A stretch of 33,384 nucleotides of DNA from Pseudomonas sp. GM80 (GTDB taxonomy: Bacteria; Pseudomonadota; Gammaproteobacteria; Pseudomonadales; Pseudomonadaceae): positions 1 to 33,384 of the forward strand of contig NZ_AKJD01000110.1 of assembly GCF_000282515.1 (NCBI RefSeq), written 5' to 3'. Position 1 is the first letter of the stretch; every line of letters starts with the position of its first letter. The position numbers were made by a program, and so were the translations under genes. Shown here in pieces: positions 6,917 through 14,626 of this stretch. The notes beneath the pieces are model-generated. The model worked only from the letters and a program-made list of their open reading frames with translations. It did no database searches and was not told where the DNA came from.

Positions 6917-8905
6917 ATGACGTCGGCGATTTTTATTCCTGAGTTGGGCCACCTGGCGATGATTCTGGCGCTGTGTTTTGCGCTGGTTCAAGCCGTGGTG
7001 CCATTGGTCGGTGCCTGGCGCGGCGACCGTTTCTGGATGAGTCTGGCTCAGCCGGCTGCGTGGGGGCAGTTTGCGTTTCTGCTGTTCGCGTTCGGCATTT
7101 TGACCTACGCCTTCATGGTCGACGACTTCTCCGTCGCCTATGTCGCGAACAACTCCAATACCGCGTTGCCGTGGTATTACAAATTCAGCGCGGTGTGGGG
7201 CGCCCACGAAGGTTCTTTGTTGCTGTGGGCACTGATTCTCGGTGGCTGGACCTTCGCCGTGTCGGTGTTCTCCCGGCAGTTGCCGCAAGTCATGCTCGCT
7301 CGCGTGCTGGCGGTGATGGGCATGATCAGCACCGGTTTCCTGCTGTTCCTGATCCTTACGTCCAACCCGTTCAAACGCATCCTGCCGCAAATGCCGAGCA
7401 ATGGCGCTGACCTTAATCCGCTGCTGCAAGACATCGGCCTGATCGTTCACCCGCCGATGTTGTACATGGGCTACGTCGGCTTTTCGGTGGCGTTCGCCTT
7501 CGCCATTGCGGCGTTGATGGGCGGTCGCCTTGATGCCGCGTGGGCACGCTGGTCGCGCCCGTGGACCATCGTCGCCTGGGCGTTCCTCGGCATCGGCATC
7601 ACCCTCGGTTCGTGGTGGGCTTATTACGAACTCGGCTGGGGCGGCTGGTGGTTCTGGGACCCGGTGGAAAACGCCTCCTTCATGCCTTGGCTGGTCGGCA
7701 CCGCGCTGATCCACTCGCTGGCGGTCACGGAAAAACGTGGCGTGTTCAAGAGCTGGACGGTGTTGCTGGCGATTGCCGCGTTCTCGCTGAGCCTGCTCGG
7801 GACGTTCCTCGTGCGTTCCGGCGTGCTGACTTCGGTGCACGCGTTTGCTTCCGATCCTGAGCGCGGCGTGTTCATCCTGATCTTCCTGTTGTTCGTGGTT
7901 GGTGGTTCGTTGACGTTGTTCGCCCTGCGCGCACCGGTCGTGAAGAGTCAGGTCGGCTTCAACCTGTGGTCGCGCGAAACCCTGCTGCTGGGCAACAACC
8001 TGGTGCTGGTGGTGGCCGCGTCGATGATTCTGCTCGGCACGCTGTATCCACTGATTCTCGATGCCCTCAGCGGCGCGAAAATGTCGGTCGGCCCGCCGTA
8101 CTTCAATGCGCTGTTCATTCCGTTGATGGCGTTGCTGATGATGGTCATGGCGGTCGGCGTGATCGTCCGTTGGAAGGACACGCCGGTGAAGTGGCTGGGC
8201 AGCATGCTCACGCCAGTGCTGCTCGGCAGCGTCGCGCTGGCGGTGGTGGCCGGTGTCGCTTATGGCGATTTCAACTGGGCAGTGATCGCGACTTTCCTGC
8301 TCGCAGCATGGGTGTTGCTCGCCGGCGCCCGCGACATCGTCGACAAGACTCGCCACAAAGGCCTGATCAAAGGCCTGCCAACCCTGACCCGTAGTTATTG
8401 GGGCATGCAGATCGCTCACCTCGGCATCGCCGTGTGCGCGCTGGGCGTGGTGTTGTCGAGCCAGAACAGTGCCGAACGCGATCTGCGTCTGGCGCCGGGC
8501 GAGTCGATGGACCTGGCCGGTTATCACTTCATCTTTGAAGGCGCCAAGCACTTCGAAGGGCCGAACTTCACGTCGGACAAAGGCACGATTCGGGTCATTC
8601 GTGATGGCAAGGAAATCAGCGTGCTGCACCCGGAAAAACGTCTGTACACCGTGCAAAGTTCGATGATGACCGAAGCCGGCATCGACGCCGGTTTCACCCG
8701 TGACCTTTACGTCGCCCTCGGCGAACCGCTGGAAAATGGCGCGTGGGCCGTGCGCGTGCACGTCAAACCGTTCGTGCGGTGGATCTGGTTCGGCGGGCTG
8801 CTCACCGGGTTCGGTGGGTTGCTGGCGGCGCTGGATCGACGTTATCGGGTCAAGGTGAAAGCCAAGGTGCGTGAAGCGCTGGGCATGACGGGAGCGGCTG
8901 CATGA
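6917..8905 (+). CDS. ccmF: Cytochrome c haem lyase subunit CcmF
   Basis: CcmF is the large inner-membrane protein that, with CcmH and CcmI, attaches haem to apocytochrome c. The 662-aa protein is the usual size, has many membrane segments and the WWD haem-binding motif WGGWWFWDPVENASFMPWL (about residues 236-254), with conserved histidines such as those in WGAHEGS and IVHPPMLYMGY. The ATG at 6917 is preferred over the TTG at 6914 on RBS spacing. Its stop overlaps the ccmG start (ATGA at 8902). A very long opposite-strand frame across this gene is a codon-bias shadow. Confidence 0.97.
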   Translation: MTSAIFIPELGHLAMILALCFALVQAVVPLVGAWRGDRFWMSLAQPAAWGQFAFLLFAFGILTYAFMVDDFSVAYVANNSNTALPWYYKFSAVWGAHEGSLLLWALILGGWTFAVSVFSRQLPQVMLARVLAVMGMISTGFLLFLILTSNPFKRILPQMPSNGADLNPLLQDIGLIVHPPMLYMGYVGFSVAFAFAIAALMGGRLDAAWARWSRPWTIVAWAFLGIGITLGSWWAYYELGWGGWWFWDPVENASFMPWLVGTALIHSLAVTEKRGVFKSWTVLLAIAAFSLSLLGTFLVRSGVLTSVHAFASDPERGVFILIFLLFVVGGSLTLFALRAPVVKSQVGFNLWSRETLLLGNNLVLVVAASMILLGTLYPLILDALSGAKMSVGPPYFNALFIPLMALLMMVMAVGVIVRWKDTPVKWLGSMLTPVLLGSVALAVVAGVAYGDFNWAVIATFLLAAWVLLAGARDIVDKTRHKGLIKGLPTLTRSYWGMQIAHLGIAVCALGVVLSSQNSAERDLRLAPGESMDLAGYHFIFEGAKHFEGPNFTSDKGTIRVIRDGKEISVLHPEKRLYTVQSSMMTEAGIDAGFTRDLYVALGEPLENGAWAVRVHVKPFVRWIWFGGLLTGFGGLLAALDRRYRVKVKAKVREALGMTGAAA

Positions 8906-9438
8906 GACGTTGGTTGATGCTGGTGCCACTGGCGATTTTCCTGCTGGTGGCGGTGTTTCTTTATCGCGGTCTGTACCTCGATCCGGCGGAACTGCCGTCG
9001 GCGATGATCAACAAGCCGTTCCCGGAGTTTTCCCTGCCCAACGTGCAGGGCGACAAAACCCTGACCAAGGCTGACATTCTCGGCAAACCGGCACTGGTCA
9101 ACGTCTGGGGCACCTGGTGCATTTCCTGCCGGGTCGAGCATCCGGTGCTGAACAAACTCGCCGAGCGCGGCGTGGTGATCTACGGCATCAACTACAAGGA
9201 CACCAACGCCGATGCCTTGAAGTGGCTGGCTGAATTCCACAATCCGTACGTGCTGGACATCCGCGACGACGAAGGCTCGCTGGGCTTGAACCTCGGTGTT
9301 TACGGCGCGCCGGAAACCTTCTTCATCGACGCCAAGGGCATCATTCGCGACAAATATGTCGGCGTGATCGATGAGCAGGTCTGGCGCGAAAAACTCGCGG
9401 CCAAGTATCAGGCGCTGGTCGATGAGGCCAAGCCATGA
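8902..9438 (+). CDS. ccmG: Thiol:disulfide interchange protein CcmG (DsbE)
   Basis: CcmG is a membrane-anchored periplasmic thioredoxin-like protein that keeps apocytochrome c or CcmH thiols reduced for haem attachment. The 178-aa protein has an N-terminal membrane anchor (residues 5-22), a thioredoxin fold, the active site WGTWCISCRVEHPVL (CxxC at about residues 73-76) and the cis-proline region YGAPETFFID. It overlaps ccmF and ccmH by four bases at each end. Confidence 0.96.
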   Translation: MRRWLMLVPLAIFLLVAVFLYRGLYLDPAELPSAMINKPFPEFSLPNVQGDKTLTKADILGKPALVNVWGTWCISCRVEHPVLNKLAERGVVIYGINYKDTNADALKWLAEFHNPYVLDIRDDEGSLGLNLGVYGAPETFFIDAKGIIRDKYVGVIDEQVWREKLAAKYQALVDEAKP

Positions 9439-9905
9439 AGCGTTTTTTAGCCGCCGTGGTTTTGGGCCTGAGTCTGGTCGGCGTGGCCCATGCCGCCATC
9501 GACACTTACGAGTTCGCCAAAGACGGTGATCGCGAGCGTTTCCGCGAGTTGACCAAGGAACTGCGCTGCCCCAAGTGCCAGAACCAGGACATCGCCGACT
9601 CCAACGCCCCGATTGCCGCTGACCTGCGCAAAGAGATTTTCCGCATGCTTGGCGAGGGCAAGGACAACCAGCAGATCATCGACTTCATGGTCGATCGCTA
9701 CGGTGACTTCGTCCGCTACAAACCGGCGCTCAACACCAAGACCGCATTGTTGTGGTTCGGCCCGGCCGGGCTGCTGCTCGGTGGCGTTGTGGTGATCGCG
9801 GTGATCGTCCGCCGTCGTCGCGGCCAGCGTGCCGAAACTCCGCAAGCGCTGTCCATCGAAGAGCGTCAGCGCCTCGACCAACTGTTGGATAAAAACCAAG
9901 AATGA
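9435..9905 (+). CDS. ccmH: Cytochrome c maturation protein CcmH
   Basis: CcmH is a periplasmic-facing thiol protein of the haem ligation complex that reduces apocytochrome c. The 156-aa protein has a signal peptide ending around AHA, the redox motif LRCPKCQNQDIADSNAP (about residues 43-59) and one C-terminal membrane helix (about 104-124). It corresponds to the short CcmH; the TPR half that enteric bacteria fuse to it is a separate gene here (ccmI). The start overlaps the ccmG stop and its own stop overlaps the ccmI start. Confidence 0.96.
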   Translation: MKRFLAAVVLGLSLVGVAHAAIDTYEFAKDGDRERFRELTKELRCPKCQNQDIADSNAPIAADLRKEIFRMLGEGKDNQQIIDFMVDRYGDFVRYKPALNTKTALLWFGPAGLLLGGVVVIAVIVRRRRGQRAETPQALSIEERQRLDQLLDKNQE

Positions 9906-11104
9906 TTGATTTCTGGCTTGCCGCAGGGCTGTTGCTTCTGGTCGCCCTGAGTTTTCTGCTGATCCCGGTGTTGCGTGAGCGTCGCGCCCAGCGTGAAGAG
10001 GATCGAACTGCCCTGAACGTTGCGCTGTATCAGGAGCGTGTCGCCGAGTTGCAATCGCAACAGGCGGAAGGCGTGCTCGACGCTGCGCAAATGGACAGCG
10101 GCCGCGCCGAGGCTGCACGTGAATTGCTGGCGGATACCGAAGGCGTTGCCGCACCGCGCGTGTCGAAACTGGGTAAACCATTGCCGCTGCTGGCAGCGGT
10201 CCTGGTGCCAGTGTTGGGCCTGGGTCTGTATATGCACTTCGGCGCTGCGGACAAAGTCGAACTGACCCGCGAATTCGCCCAGGCGCCGCAGTCGATGGAA
10301 GAAATGACCCAGCGTCTGGAACGCGCCGTCGCGGCGCAACCGGATTCTGCTGAAGGTCTGTATTTCCTCGGCCGTACCTACATGGCGCAAGATCGCCCGG
10401 CGGACGCGGCAAAAATGTTCGAACGCGCTGCCAACCTTGCCGGTCGTCAACCGGAACTGCTCGGCCAGTGGGCGCAGGCGCAGTATTTTGCGGATGGCAA
10501 AAAGTGGTCGGCGAAAATTCAGGCGCTGACGGATGAGGCGCTGAAGGCCGATCCGAAAGAAGTCACCAGCCTCGGTCTGCTTGGCATCGCTGCGTTTGAA
10601 GGCGAGCGTTATCAGCAAGCCATCGATTACTGGAATCGTCTGCTGGCGCAACTGCCGCCGGAGGACAGCTCTCGCGCCGCGCTGCAAGGCGGGATCAAAC
10701 GCGCCGCCGAGCGTCTCGAAGCCAGCGGCGGCAAGGTCGCCCAAGCACCTGTAGCCGCGAAAACCGCGCTGTTGAAAGTCAGTGTCGACCTCGCCAGCGA
10801 GCTCAAAGGCAAAGTGCAACCGGGCGACAGCGTGTTCATTTTCGCCCGCGCCACCTCCGGCCCACCCGCGCCATTGGCAGCCAAACGCCTGACCGTGGCG
10901 GATCTGCCGGTGACCGTTGAACTGGGCGATGCCGACGCAATGATGCCGCAGTTGAAACTGTCGAACTTCCCTGAAGTCCAACTGGTTGCGCGCATCTCCC
11001 GCGCCGGCCAGCCAACGGCCGGTGAATGGGTCGGTCGCAGCGGCCCTCTGGCCAGCAGCACCACTGCGCTACAAAAACTGACCATCGACAGCCCGGACAA
11101 ATAG
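9902..11104 (+). CDS. ccmI: Cytochrome c maturation TPR protein CcmI (CycH)
   Basis: CcmI is a membrane-anchored TPR protein that chaperones apocytochrome c to the ligation complex. The 400-aa protein has two N-terminal membrane helices (about residues 4-22 and 95-113) bracketing a leucine-zipper-like cytoplasmic loop, then TPR repeats (about 120-250; for example AEGLYFLGRTYMAQDRPADA) and a C-terminal beta-rich domain. The ATG overlaps the ccmH stop. It is the last recognisable ccm gene; I see no strong T-tailed hairpin straight after it, so the following lipoprotein gene may be co-transcribed. Confidence 0.95.
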   Translation: MIDFWLAAGLLLLVALSFLLIPVLRERRAQREEDRTALNVALYQERVAELQSQQAEGVLDAAQMDSGRAEAARELLADTEGVAAPRVSKLGKPLPLLAAVLVPVLGLGLYMHFGAADKVELTREFAQAPQSMEEMTQRLERAVAAQPDSAEGLYFLGRTYMAQDRPADAAKMFERAANLAGRQPELLGQWAQAQYFADGKKWSAKIQALTDEALKADPKEVTSLGLLGIAAFEGERYQQAIDYWNRLLAQLPPEDSSRAALQGGIKRAAERLEASGGKVAQAPVAAKTALLKVSVDLASELKGKVQPGDSVFIFARATSGPPAPLAAKRLTVADLPVTVELGDADAMMPQLKLSNFPEVQLVARISRAGQPTAGEWVGRSGPLASSTTALQKLTIDSPDK

Positions 11105-11129
11105 CCGGGCACAACAGGAAAGCACCGCC

Positions 11130-11531
11130 ATGCACACCATCGCCCGAATCACAGTCCTCACACTGGCCCTGGGCTTGAGTGCATGTGCGGTGCAACGACC
11201 GGAACCGACCACCAACCTGCCGCCGATCCCGCCGTCGCAACCAAGTCCGACGCCGTCGACCTCGCCAACACCGGGCAAAAGCATCCCGGCGAAACCAACC
11301 AAACCAGTGCCGCGCACCTCAGCCAGCTTCGCCCCGCCACCGGGCGGCAACAGCCACTGGGATCAGAAGCTCGGCGTCTACGTCCTCGACGACCAGACCA
11401 ACACCTTCTACCGCCAGCGCACCTACTACCGCTGGAACAACGGCTGGAGCCGCTCGATCAGCCCGAACGGCCCGTGGGAAGACACCAACATCCACGGTGT
11501 GCCACCGGGGTTGGGTAAGCAGTTTCAGTGA
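11130..11531 (+). CDS. Small proline-rich lipoprotein, function unknown
   Basis: This 133-aa protein begins with a lipoprotein signal peptide with lipobox LSAC (Cys about residue 19), so it should be lipidated in the envelope. A Pro/Ser/Thr-rich linker (about 23-72) leads to a small C-terminal domain rich in Tyr and Trp (WDQKLGVYVLDDQTNTFYRQ and TYYRWNNGWSRSISPNGPWE). That domain looks like a small beta repeat of the type seen in uncharacterised Pseudomonas lipoproteins. It starts 25 bases after ccmI in the same direction, preceded by AGGAAAG, so it may be the last gene of the ccm transcript. I do not recognise a function. Confidence 0.8.
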   Translation: MHTIARITVLTLALGLSACAVQRPEPTTNLPPIPPSQPSPTPSTSPTPGKSIPAKPTKPVPRTSASFAPPPGGNSHWDQKLGVYVLDDQTNTFYRQRTYYRWNNGWSRSISPNGPWEDTNIHGVPPGLGKQFQ

Positions 11532-11562
11532 GTGCGGTCAGGAGTCATTGATTTTCTTCGCA

Positions 11563-11581
11563 GTTTCACCTGACGTGAAAC
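11563..11581. promoter_or_regulatory. Palindrome GTTTCAC-CTGAC-GTGAAAC before the defence-like pair
   Basis: A perfect 7-bp inverted repeat with a 5-base spacer lies between the lipoprotein stop and the ATPase gene. No T-run follows on the plus strand, so it is a weak terminator candidate; its position about 60 bases before a possible -10 (TATTAT at 11639-11644) also allows an operator. The function is unproven. Confidence 0.35.
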
Positions 11582-11686
11582 TCGACTGTGCTGCTTGAGT
11601 TTTGCGCAAAGCGCTGCAACAGTGGCGCGATGTAAGTCTATTATCCGGTGCGTTGAATCCGCTGGATGAAAAGTGGGGAAAGGATT

Positions 11687-12985
11687 GTGTTAAAGAGCTT
11701 GAAACTCAGCCACGTAGGGCCGCTCCCAGAACTGGATGTGAAGTTCTCCAGTCGGTTGAATTTGATCACTGGTGATAATGGTCTGGGTAAAAGCTTTCTG
11801 CTCGATATCGCGTGGTGGGCCTTGACGCGTAAATGGCCAGGAGATTTAAACCGTGCCTTGACGGGGGCGGGCATGGTTCGCCCAACTGATCCCGCCAAGG
11901 CCAGCATCGAATTTTCTGTGTCAGCGAAAACAAAGGATGTTTCCTACAAAACATCTTTTTCGCCATTGGACCAAGCATGGACGGGCAAGGCGGGGCGTCC
12001 GATCAACCCGGGCCTGGTGCTTTATGCAATGGCCGATGGAAGTTTTGCTGCCTGGGATCCTGCAAGAAACTATTGGCTGAAAAAAGGTAATCTCGATGTG
12101 CAGGACCGAGTGCCAGGCTATGTTTTCAGCGCACGGGAGATCTGGGATGGCTTGGTCGATAGTGAGCGCGGTCTGCTATGTAACGGACTGATCGCGGATT
12201 GGGCAAGTTGGTACAAAGAGAAAGGTGAATCCTATGACCATTTGTGTGCGGCGCTCGCCAAGTTGTCTCCTGAGGAAGGCGAAAGTCTTGTTCTCGGGCC
12301 GCTGACGCGTATCAGTCTGGATGATCCGCGGGACATTCCGACTTTGAAAATGCCTTATGGTCAGGACGTTCCTGTCGTTCATGCGTCTTCGGGGATGAAG
12401 CGCGTGCTCGCAATTGCCTATCTGTTGGTCTGGAGTTGGCAGGAACATGTCAAAGCCTCCGCATTGCTTGGGCAGGAGACAACGCCTCGTCTCACCTTCT
12501 TGATTGATGAAGTGGAGTCTCATCTTCATCCGCGTTGGCAGCGGTCGGTCGTCGGAGCATTACTTGACGTGGTAACGGCATTATCCCCGAATGCGCAGGT
12601 GCAGATCTTGCTAGTCACTCACTCGCCGTTGGTCATGGCATCCGTCGAACCTCGTTTTGATGATTCTCAAGATGCATGGTTTGATCTTGATCTCGCAAAA
12701 AATCGTGAAACCGGAGAAACGGAAGTTCAGTTCAAACAACGTGAATTCGTTCGTTTGGGCGAAGTGTCTCGGTGGCTGACCAGTGATGCATTTGACTTGG
12801 GAAGCGCTCGCTCGATCGAAGCGGAGAAAGCGCTGGAGGAAGCTTCCAGAATTCTGTCAGAAGAAGTCCTTGATGAGCAGTTGGCAATCTCCCTTGATTT
12901 GAAGCTGCGTAAACTTCTTGGAGATACCGATCCTTTCTGGATTCGATGGCGATATATCGGGATGAAGCAGGGCTGGTTGAAATGA
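11687..12985 (+). CDS. ABC-type AAA ATPase, Septu PtuA-like
   Basis: This is a 432-aa ATPase of the SMC/OLD-related class. It has the N-terminal strand LKSLKLSHVGPLPEL, Walker A GDNGLGKS (residues 29-36), a large insert, a signature-like HASSGMKR (233-239), Walker B FLIDEVE (271-277) and an H-loop VTHSP (His312). PtuA of Septu and the ATPase of PtuAB-type retrons have this plan, and the next gene encodes an HNH-fold protein as in those systems. An ATG at 11666 gives seven more residues; the GTG at 11687 is preferred because GGGGA lies seven bases before it and LKSLKL is the expected N-terminus. The gene is visibly AT-richer than the ccm and dehydrogenase genes around it, a sign of transfer. 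No reverse transcriptase is present. The ATPase call is firm; the anti-phage role is inferred from the gene pair. Confidence 0.85.
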   Translation: MLKSLKLSHVGPLPELDVKFSSRLNLITGDNGLGKSFLLDIAWWALTRKWPGDLNRALTGAGMVRPTDPAKASIEFSVSAKTKDVSYKTSFSPLDQAWTGKAGRPINPGLVLYAMADGSFAAWDPARNYWLKKGNLDVQDRVPGYVFSAREIWDGLVDSERGLLCNGLIADWASWYKEKGESYDHLCAALAKLSPEEGESLVLGPLTRISLDDPRDIPTLKMPYGQDVPVVHASSGMKRVLAIAYLLVWSWQEHVKASALLGQETTPRLTFLIDEVESHLHPRWQRSVVGALLDVVTALSPNAQVQILLVTHSPLVMASVEPRFDDSQDAWFDLDLAKNRETGETEVQFKQREFVRLGEVSRWLTSDAFDLGSARSIEAEKALEEASRILSEEVLDEQLAISLDLKLRKLLGDTDPFWIRWRYIGMKQGWLK

Positions 12986-13578
12986 TTCCAGTACAGTTAA
13001 AACCTGAGCCAGCGACTTTCGATGCCAGGGTCCGTGTCAGGGGACTGGCATATCTCAAGAAAAACGGTTTTGCTCTGCATCTTGGGCTTCCGTCTGGGAC
13101 AGAACCACCGTCTTATTGGCGAGAAAGCCTCGATGATTTACATGTCGCCTATGAGGGCGTATGCGCTTATCTGGGGATCTACTTTGAGCGTGTAAGTGGA
13201 TTAAGTGTCGATCATTACATTGCCAAGTCTACCAATGCGCAGGGTATCTACGAGTGGGATAATTATCGCCTCGCTTGTTCAACTCTCAATAGCAGAAAAC
13301 GCGACTACAGTACGGTGCTGGATCCTTGTTATCTGGCCAGCGATCTTTTTCGTCTGCAATTGTCGAGTGGGCATATTTACCCTAAACCGGGGCTTGCGGC
13401 GGCTCCGACAAGGGTGATTGAACAGACTATTGAAAGACTGGGACTAGATGACGCCACTTGTCGAGAAATGCGTGCGAGGCGTTTTCAAGAGTACATTCAG
13501 TACAATTTGCCTCAGGCCTATCTAAAAATGATGTCGCCCTTTATATGGGCAGAAGCCTACCGACAGGGACTTCTATGA
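12982..13578 (+). CDS. HNH-fold nuclease-like protein, PtuB-like, zinc knuckle degenerate
   Basis: This 198-aa protein carries an HNH motif: VDHYIAKS (His78), then YEWDNYRLAC (Asn94), then Asn103 and Lys106 in STLNSRKRDY. This is the effector arrangement of PtuB in Septu. Standard HNH proteins have a CxxC before the His and another before the last Asn; here both are CxxL (C61-A-Y-L64 and C99-S-T-L102), so each pair keeps only its first Cys. The catalytic His and Asn residues remain, so nuclease activity is possible without a normal structural zinc. The ATG at 12982 overlaps the ATPase stop (ATGA), so the pair is translationally coupled; a longer frame from 12946 is less likely. It ends 13 bases before the stop of the convergent LysR gene. 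The HNH fold is likely; its target is unknown. Confidence 0.8.
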   Translation: MIPVQLKPEPATFDARVRVRGLAYLKKNGFALHLGLPSGTEPPSYWRESLDDLHVAYEGVCAYLGIYFERVSGLSVDHYIAKSTNAQGIYEWDNYRLACSTLNSRKRDYSTVLDPCYLASDLFRLQLSSGHIYPKPGLAAAPTRVIEQTIERLGLDDATCREMRARRFQEYIQYNLPQAYLKMMSPFIWAEAYRQGLL

Positions 13579-13591
13579 GCCTTGATGTGCT

Positions 13592-14479
13592 TCAGTCGTT
13601 TTGTGCTAACAGCCATGTCAGATACTCAACAAACGCGCGCGCCTTGGCGCTCGCCATCCGCCCCGTCGGGAACACCGCCCACAAATCCTGATCCGGCAGC
13701 GTCCACTCCCTCATCACCGGCACTACCGCGCCGCTGTCCAGTTCCGGAGCGAACATCCATAGCGAGGCGATGGTCAGGCCTTGATCGGACAGCACTGCGG
13801 CACGCAAGCCTTCAGCGGCGCTGACGCGTAGGCGCCCGCTGAGGGTCTGGGTCTGTTGTTGTGAACCTTGAGTGAAGGTCCAGGTGGCTCCGCCGCTGAG
13901 GTTGTAGACGATGCCTTGGTGTCGATCCAGATCAGCAGGGCTGGTCGGTTCGCCGTGTCGGGCGAAATAGGCGGGTGTGCCCAACACCACGCGGCGACAG
14001 TCGGCGATCTTGCGAGCGGTCAGGCTGGAATCGCTGAGCGGACCCATGCGCAGGGCCACAGCAATGCCTTCTTCAACCAGATTGATGTTGCGATCGTCGA
14101 GCATCAAGTCAATGTTCAGCTGTGGGTGCTGATCGAGGAACGGCCCCAGGTGCGGCACGATATGCAGGCGACCGAAGGTTACGGCGGCGCTGATGCGCAG
14201 GTTGCCGCTCAGGCCGCTGGCGATGCCGCGCGCAGCGTTGTCGGCCTCGTCGGCTTCTTCGAGGGCGCGTTTGGCCCGCTCGAAAAAGGCCAGCCCGGCC
14301 TCGGTCGGAGTCAGGCCTCGGGTCGAGCGCAGGAGCAGGCTGACAGCCAGGCGCTTTTCCAGATGAGCGATGGTTTTCGATACGGCGGGCTGACCGATGT
14401 TCAGGCGTCGGGCGGCGGCGGAAAACGAGCCGGTTTCGACGACGCAGACGAAGGTTTCCATGGCGGCGAGGCGGTCCAT
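13592..14479 (-). CDS. LysR-family transcriptional regulator
   Basis: This is a 295-aa LysR-type regulator with an N-terminal winged helix-turn-helix (about residues 1-60: METFVCVVETGSFSAAARRL, IGQPAVSKTIAHLEKRL) and a type-2 periplasmic-binding-like effector domain (about 90-290). The ATG at 14479 (MDRLAAMETF) is the family start; the frame extends to 14560, but that part encodes only the palindrome at 14516-14612. It lies downstream of, and in the same direction as, the short-chain dehydrogenase, which is a possible target. The effector is unknown. Confidence 0.93.
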   Translation of the reverse strand: MDRLAAMETFVCVVETGSFSAAARRLNIGQPAVSKTIAHLEKRLAVSLLLRSTRGLTPTEAGLAFFERAKRALEEADEADNAARGIASGLSGNLRISAAVTFGRLHIVPHLGPFLDQHPQLNIDLMLDDRNINLVEEGIAVALRMGPLSDSSLTARKIADCRRVVLGTPAYFARHGEPTSPADLDRHQGIVYNLSGGATWTFTQGSQQQTQTLSGRLRVSAAEGLRAAVLSDQGLTIASLWMFAPELDSGAVVPVMREWTLPDQDLWAVFPTGRMASAKARAFVEYLTWLLAQND

Positions 14480-14515
14480 CTCATGTCCTTGCACAATCTT
14501 GAGGTTGTTGAGTAA

Positions 14516-14612
14516 CCCCTGTAGGCCTTCGCCTGCTCGCGATAGCGGTGTGTCAGTCAAATCAATGTCGGCTGGACGAACGCTATCGCGAGCAGGCGAA
14601 GGCCTACAGGGG
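14516..14612. repeat. REPIN-like element with perfect 32-bp inverted arms
   Basis: The arms at 14516-14547 and 14581-14612 are perfect inverted repeats of 32 bases (core CCTTCGCCTGCTCGCGATAG) around a 33-base spacer. The core is a different family from the GTAGGAGCTGCCG elements but has the same form of two facing REPs. It lies between the dehydrogenase stop and the LysR start, so it may act as a terminator or mRNA stabiliser for the dehydrogenase transcript. Confidence 0.85.
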
Positions 14613-14626
14613 ATTTTTGTTGTTGA

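Noticed and set aside
6350..8929. An 859-aa open frame on the minus strand opposite ccmE, ccmF and ccmG
   Set aside because: It lies entirely opposite well-recognised ccm genes, has low-complexity His/Gln/Arg-rich sequence typical of antisense frames in GC-rich DNA, and has no family features.
12946..12981. Longer start for the HNH protein
   Set aside because: It would overlap the ATPase gene by 40 bases; the ATG at 12982 gives the usual ATGA coupling.
11666..13578. A retron (reverse transcriptase plus msr/msd RNA) associated with the PtuAB-like pair
   Set aside because: No reverse transcriptase frame or non-coding RNA region is present; the gap before the ATPase is only about 150 bases.
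14480..14560. N-terminal extension of the LysR protein
   Set aside because: The extra codons translate the palindromic element and do not match LysR N-termini; the helix-turn-helix begins right after the ATG at 14479.
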